Shown here one piece after another: positions 4,159 to 6,944 of a DNA stretch of 6,944 nucleotides; position 1 is the stretch's first letter, and every line of letters begins with the position of its first letter. The stretch is from positions 1 to 6,944 of the forward strand of contig CAUORE010000051.1 in the NCBI GenBank assembly GCA_963506915.1. Direction: 5' to 3'. The position numbers and the translations under genes were made by a program. The notes under the pieces are model-generated. The model was not told where the DNA came from and did no database searches. It was given only the letters and a program-made list of their open reading frames with translations. This stretch comes from JABCPE02 sp963506915 (GTDB taxonomy: Bacteria > Bacteroidota > Bacteroidia > Flavobacteriales > Weeksellaceae).

Positions 4159-6477
4159 CTAATTTAAAAGCAGACTATTTATATTTTCTGGTTTTCTAGC
4201 CCACTCCACATTATACACAAAATCAGCACCTTCCATAGTTTCTACTACTTCCAAAGACTGGGCTTTTGCTTTTATTTTTAATATTTCTCCTACGGAAATT
4301 TTTGTTGAAAGTTTTTTGAGTAAAGTCTCTACATCCTCGAAACAAAGACTCCATATCGTCTGCCCTACAAACGGCTGTTCCAGCCAGATAATTTTCTGCG
4401 CAGATACATCCAAAACCCCGAAAACCAAGCCTTTTTGCAAAGGTTGAGAAATTCGTATTTGGTGAATCACACACGATGGATCATAGGCCACTCCGCTTCG
4501 TTCAGAAACTTTCATTTTATGTTTTGAATCCATCCAGCCCACCACCAAATTAGGCGTGATACTTCCCAAACTATACGCATTACAAGTAAACACCACATAT
4601 TTCCCGCCCGCCTTTTGTAAAGCATTGATATCCAAATCTATATATTCCGCTGTACCGATTTTATTAGGAATAGAGCGAATATCCCCACTGTGTTTACAGC
4701 CTAATAGACTGAGATTAGAATAGTTACACACTTCTCGCTCATTCTGATAAATGATACTGCATGACAAATCCATATCCATATGCTGGGCTGGAAGATCTTT
4801 CCCCCACTGCATAAAAAGCCTTATTTTATCGCCTTCCAATGGAAATGTTTCTCCCATCAAAGTTGGATTAAAATCCTGTAAATTTTGGCTTCTGTCTCCT
4901 ATGGGAAGCGGAATTTCATACAATTTTGGGTCAATGTATATATTTTTTAATCCTGCTTCGGACTGAGAAAATCTTCTCTCTATCTCTTTTAAAGTAAAAT
5001 CCTTTATACAAGACTGAAAACCAGCCAATTCCTCATCCGAATACAAACTCAAAAATTTATTCGCAGGAATACTTTTTCTCGTTCCCATCGCCGTTTTTAC
5101 ACTTCGCTGCGCTTCCCTGTCAAAATAAATTTCCACAAAAGAATTCAGGGTAAGTAAAAACTTCATAGGAACTTCCGAGGAAACCTTCTCAAAGGCCTGC
5201 AAAGTTTCTTCTGCACCAAACCAAAGCATATTGGAAAACAACGACCTCGCAAACAAACTCGGTTTCTGCTGTAAAAGCGCAAAAGTCCTTTCTGCATCGG
5301 TTTTTGAACGGAAATAATCTACTTTCCCCTGCCAGACTTCATAAGTTTGATTATAAAAAACATCAAGAACAGCTTTCAGCTTATCAAAGCCTTTCTTTAT
5401 ACTATATTCGGCCAAACGAAGCGCACGGATGAAACGAACCCACATCTGGCGGTTAGGGTGCATCTGTTCGGCTATTTTTTCCACCGAAAGAGGCAATTGG
5501 TTCAGCCAAACAGCCGCCATTTTGGCTTCTTTTCGGGAATATTTCAGTTTTAATCGTTCTTTACCGACAATTTTTGCAAAAACACTCAAATCACTCTGTC
5601 TTTGGATATGCTTATGATTTTGCTCTATGTTTTTAGCAACTACTTTGGGTTTGATGATTTGTAAAAAACCTGTTTTCTTGTACCATAAATACCGTAAAAT
5701 ATCGGTCGGACTACGGAAATACCCGCCTGCTTCCTGCTCTCTTCCCTGCGAAATAAGTTCATCTACTACAAGAATCAGCGTTTCTTTAATTCCTACAACT
5801 ACTTCATTTTCAGGTTTATAATATTTTAAAAGTAATTTGAGTGAATCTGTCTGTGTGGCATCCAGCGGAACTTTGGAAGTGAGCAAACTCTCCAAAAGAA
5901 CCTTCATTTCTTTTTCTGTCCAAAGGTCAATGACTTTGAGCTTACTTCCTTGATTTTCAAGCTTTAATTTACCAAAAACAAAGGGTGTTCCGCAGAATGG
6001 ACAGCCATTATAACGGTTCATAGGAAAAGTCCCATCAGGAATGATGTGCCCGCAGTCCAGCTTTACAGCGGTATATTTCTCATTATCATAGACTTTGTCA
6101 TGATAGTATTTTGAGGTTTCTTCATTAGGAAGCTCTCCTATTTCTTGATTAAACCAAGCCGTTATCCAGTGGTCATAGACGCTCTCGCCTGTGGGAATTT
6201 CCCAGTTTTTCACCAAAGGAGTCCAATTTAGTTTTGTTCCTAAAACTTCCTCAAAATGTGATTTTATCCCTTCTTTAAAGGCTGAAGTGGTGTGATTTAT
6301 GGCGTGTAATAATGGCTCCGTGACCACAAATCCATGCTTACGAAGCATATCAATGAGGCGAAGCGTTTCGCCTGTCAGTTTAGAAAAACGGGTGTATGCA
6401 TTAGGAATATAGACAGCGTTCTGGCGAAGCGCTACTTTTTGTAAATCACTGATAATATGAGCGTTATTAACATCCAT
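4159..6477 (-). CDS. MXAN_6230/SCO0854-like protein with RING-like zinc motif and TerD-like domain
   Basis: The product is 772 aa and complete, without signal peptide or membrane segments. The N-terminal 1-130 is helical. C142-x-H144 ... C159-x2-C162 forms a RING- or zinc-ribbon-like zinc site. A long helical middle (about 185-520) follows. From about 546 to 700 the sequence looks like a TerD domain: DMDLS (568-572), YSNL, KHSGD (595-599), EYIDLDI (611-617) and VVGWMD (645-650). TerD domains bind calcium through such acidic residues and belong to the tellurium-resistance (Ter) stress systems. The overall layout matches the MXAN_6230/SCO0854 RING-domain family of myxobacteria and actinomycetes, which has no established function. 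The ATG is preceded by an A-rich leader with no Shine-Dalgarno, and no good promoter is seen. It is the first gene of the minus-strand unit with the ankyrin, 106-aa and ansA genes. The family call is from memory of motifs, not a search. Confidence 0.8.
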   Translation of the reverse strand: MDVNNAHIISDLQKVALRQNAVYIPNAYTRFSKLTGETLRLIDMLRKHGFVVTEPLLHAINHTTSAFKEGIKSHFEEVLGTKLNWTPLVKNWEIPTGESVYDHWITAWFNQEIGELPNEETSKYYHDKVYDNEKYTAVKLDCGHIIPDGTFPMNRYNGCPFCGTPFVFGKLKLENQGSKLKVIDLWTEKEMKVLLESLLTSKVPLDATQTDSLKLLLKYYKPENEVVVGIKETLILVVDELISQGREQEAGGYFRSPTDILRYLWYKKTGFLQIIKPKVVAKNIEQNHKHIQRQSDLSVFAKIVGKERLKLKYSRKEAKMAAVWLNQLPLSVEKIAEQMHPNRQMWVRFIRALRLAEYSIKKGFDKLKAVLDVFYNQTYEVWQGKVDYFRSKTDAERTFALLQQKPSLFARSLFSNMLWFGAEETLQAFEKVSSEVPMKFLLTLNSFVEIYFDREAQRSVKTAMGTRKSIPANKFLSLYSDEELAGFQSCIKDFTLKEIERRFSQSEAGLKNIYIDPKLYEIPLPIGDRSQNLQDFNPTLMGETFPLEGDKIRLFMQWGKDLPAQHMDMDLSCSIIYQNEREVCNYSNLSLLGCKHSGDIRSIPNKIGTAEYIDLDINALQKAGGKYVVFTCNAYSLGSITPNLVVGWMDSKHKMKVSERSGVAYDPSCVIHQIRISQPLQKGLVFGVLDVSAQKIIWLEQPFVGQTIWSLCFEDVETLLKKLSTKISVGEILKIKAKAQSLEVVETMEGADFVYNVEWARKPENINSLLLN

Positions 6478-6850
6478 TTTCTTACATTTATTTTAAAATT
6501 TCCCAAACTGAACAAAATAAAAGCAAGGTAATTGCATAAGTAAATCAACCTAAAATGAAAAGAAGTAACTCATGCTTGACCTTGCTTATTCTTTATGAAA
6601 AATCCCACTACGAAGATAGTAATTTTTTCTATTTGTGAAGAATATTTTTTCTACGATTATTTTCTAATGAAATTATAAAACTGGTCACACAATTCAAGGT
6701 TATTTTTCATTATTCTTTTCGCTCATATTTTAGATAAATTTTTAATATTCAATAAAATACATTCATTTTTATTTAAAGTATAACGGAAAATATCTAAAAA
6801 TAATCTATATCTATGCTAATAAATTTCATCATTGTCAATCAACCAAATGC
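6478..6850. other. Noncoding AT-rich region upstream of the RING/TerD-like gene
   Basis: About 370 bases without a credible gene on either strand. Apart from the hairpin at 6521-6587 it holds a loose direct repeat (GAAGATAGTAATTTTTTCTA at 6612-6631 and GAAGAATATTTTTTCTA at 6637-6653). It must contain the promoter of the minus-strand operon. The nearest match to a -7 box is TCAGTTTG at 6511-6504 on the minus strand (one mismatch), but it lacks a well-placed -33 box. Confidence 0.6.
6521..6587 (-). repeat. Long imperfect hairpin in the leader of the RING/TerD-like gene
   Basis: AAGCAAGGT (6521-6529) and ACCTTGCTT (6579-6587) are exact reverse complements. Inside them GCAT (6534-6537) can pair with ATGC (6572-6575), leaving a loop of about 34 bases. 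On the minus strand the outer stem is followed by TTATTTTG, a U-rich tail, 44 bases before the ATG. It could be an attenuator, the terminator of an upstream transcript, a structured leader RNA or a remnant of a mobile element. The sequence does not decide among these. Confidence 0.5.
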
Positions 6851-6944
6851 TCAAACATCTCTTGTTTTTTCTAAATCAGCGGGAGTTAAAACAATTTTTC
6901 CCGCAACATGTTTTTTTAATAAGTCTACAAGTTTAGTAAATCTT
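6851..6944 (-). CDS. C-terminal end of an unidentified protein (5' end outside window)
   Basis: On the minus strand an open frame enters from the right edge and gives 30 codons followed by a TGA stop at 6853-6851. The residues begin RFTKLVDLLKKHVAGKIVL and end TPADLEKTRDV, a composition typical of real protein. The 'KKHVAGKIVL' ending resembles the C-terminus of medium-chain dehydrogenase/quinone oxidoreductase proteins, which often finish in GKIVL plus a short tail. That is a weak hint on so few residues. No clear terminator follows directly; the hairpin at 6521-6587 might serve. Confidence 0.6.
   Translation of the reverse strand, partial: RFTKLVDLLKKHVAGKIVLTPADLEKTRDV

Noticed and set aside
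6612..6653. Loose direct repeat GAAGATAGTAATTTTTTCTA / GAAGAATATTTTTTCTA, considered as a CRISPR or iteron fragment
   Set aside because: Only two imperfect, T-rich copies with a 5-base gap; no array.
6728..6799. 9-bp inverted repeat TTTTAGATA / TATCTAAAA
   Set aside because: It is AT-only apart from one pair, widely spaced, and lies in very AT-rich DNA, so chance is likely.

Overview
The window looks like a chromosomal segment of a low-GC Bacteroidota, most likely a Flavobacteriia (Weeksellaceae-like). Three things point there. The DNA is AT-rich. Promoter-like boxes match the Bacteroidota -7 consensus TAnnTTTG. Most starts lack a Shine-Dalgarno and sit in A-rich leaders instead. The assignment is inferred from the sequence alone.

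Left part (1-2265, genes on +): an accessory, defence-type region. It opens with the 3' end of a UvrD-like SF1 helicase that begins outside the window. Next comes a complete AbiE-type (type IV) toxin-antitoxin pair: a DUF6088/AbiEi-like winged-helix antitoxin (379-984) overlapping an AbiEii/AbiGii nucleotidyltransferase toxin (977-1978). A perfect 13-bp inverted repeat (337-371) lies on the antitoxin's promoter and is probably its autoregulatory operator. The pair ends in a strong intrinsic terminator whose stem is made partly from the toxin's last codons. About 290 noncoding bases follow, with an 11-bp inverted repeat and two sets of paired G-run repeats in opposite orientation. They lie beside the 3' end of a tRNA-Ser(GGA) gene. 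This arrangement suggests the junction of an integrative element at the tRNA, but no second att copy is visible here.

Right part (2211-6944, genes on -): a probable four-gene transcription unit. In transcription order it has a large MXAN_6230/SCO0854-like protein (RING-like zinc motif plus C-terminal TerD-like domain, 772 aa), a small ankyrin-repeat protein, an unrecognised 106-aa protein coupled by a TAATG overlap, and a full-length type I cytoplasmic L-asparaginase (ansA). The tRNA-Ser gene follows 29 bases after ansA with its own candidate promoter inside the ansA end. The first terminator seen for the strand comes only after the tRNA. Upstream of the big gene are about 370 noncoding bases with an imperfect long hairpin. 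At the right edge is the C-terminal end of another minus-strand gene (30 codons plus stop).

The two halves converge. The plus-strand defence genes and the minus-strand operon terminate toward each other across 1963-2251. The most distinctive items are the operator-over-promoter design of the AbiE pair, the putative tRNA-linked element junction, and the TerD/RING-like protein linked to ankyrin and unknown small proteins.
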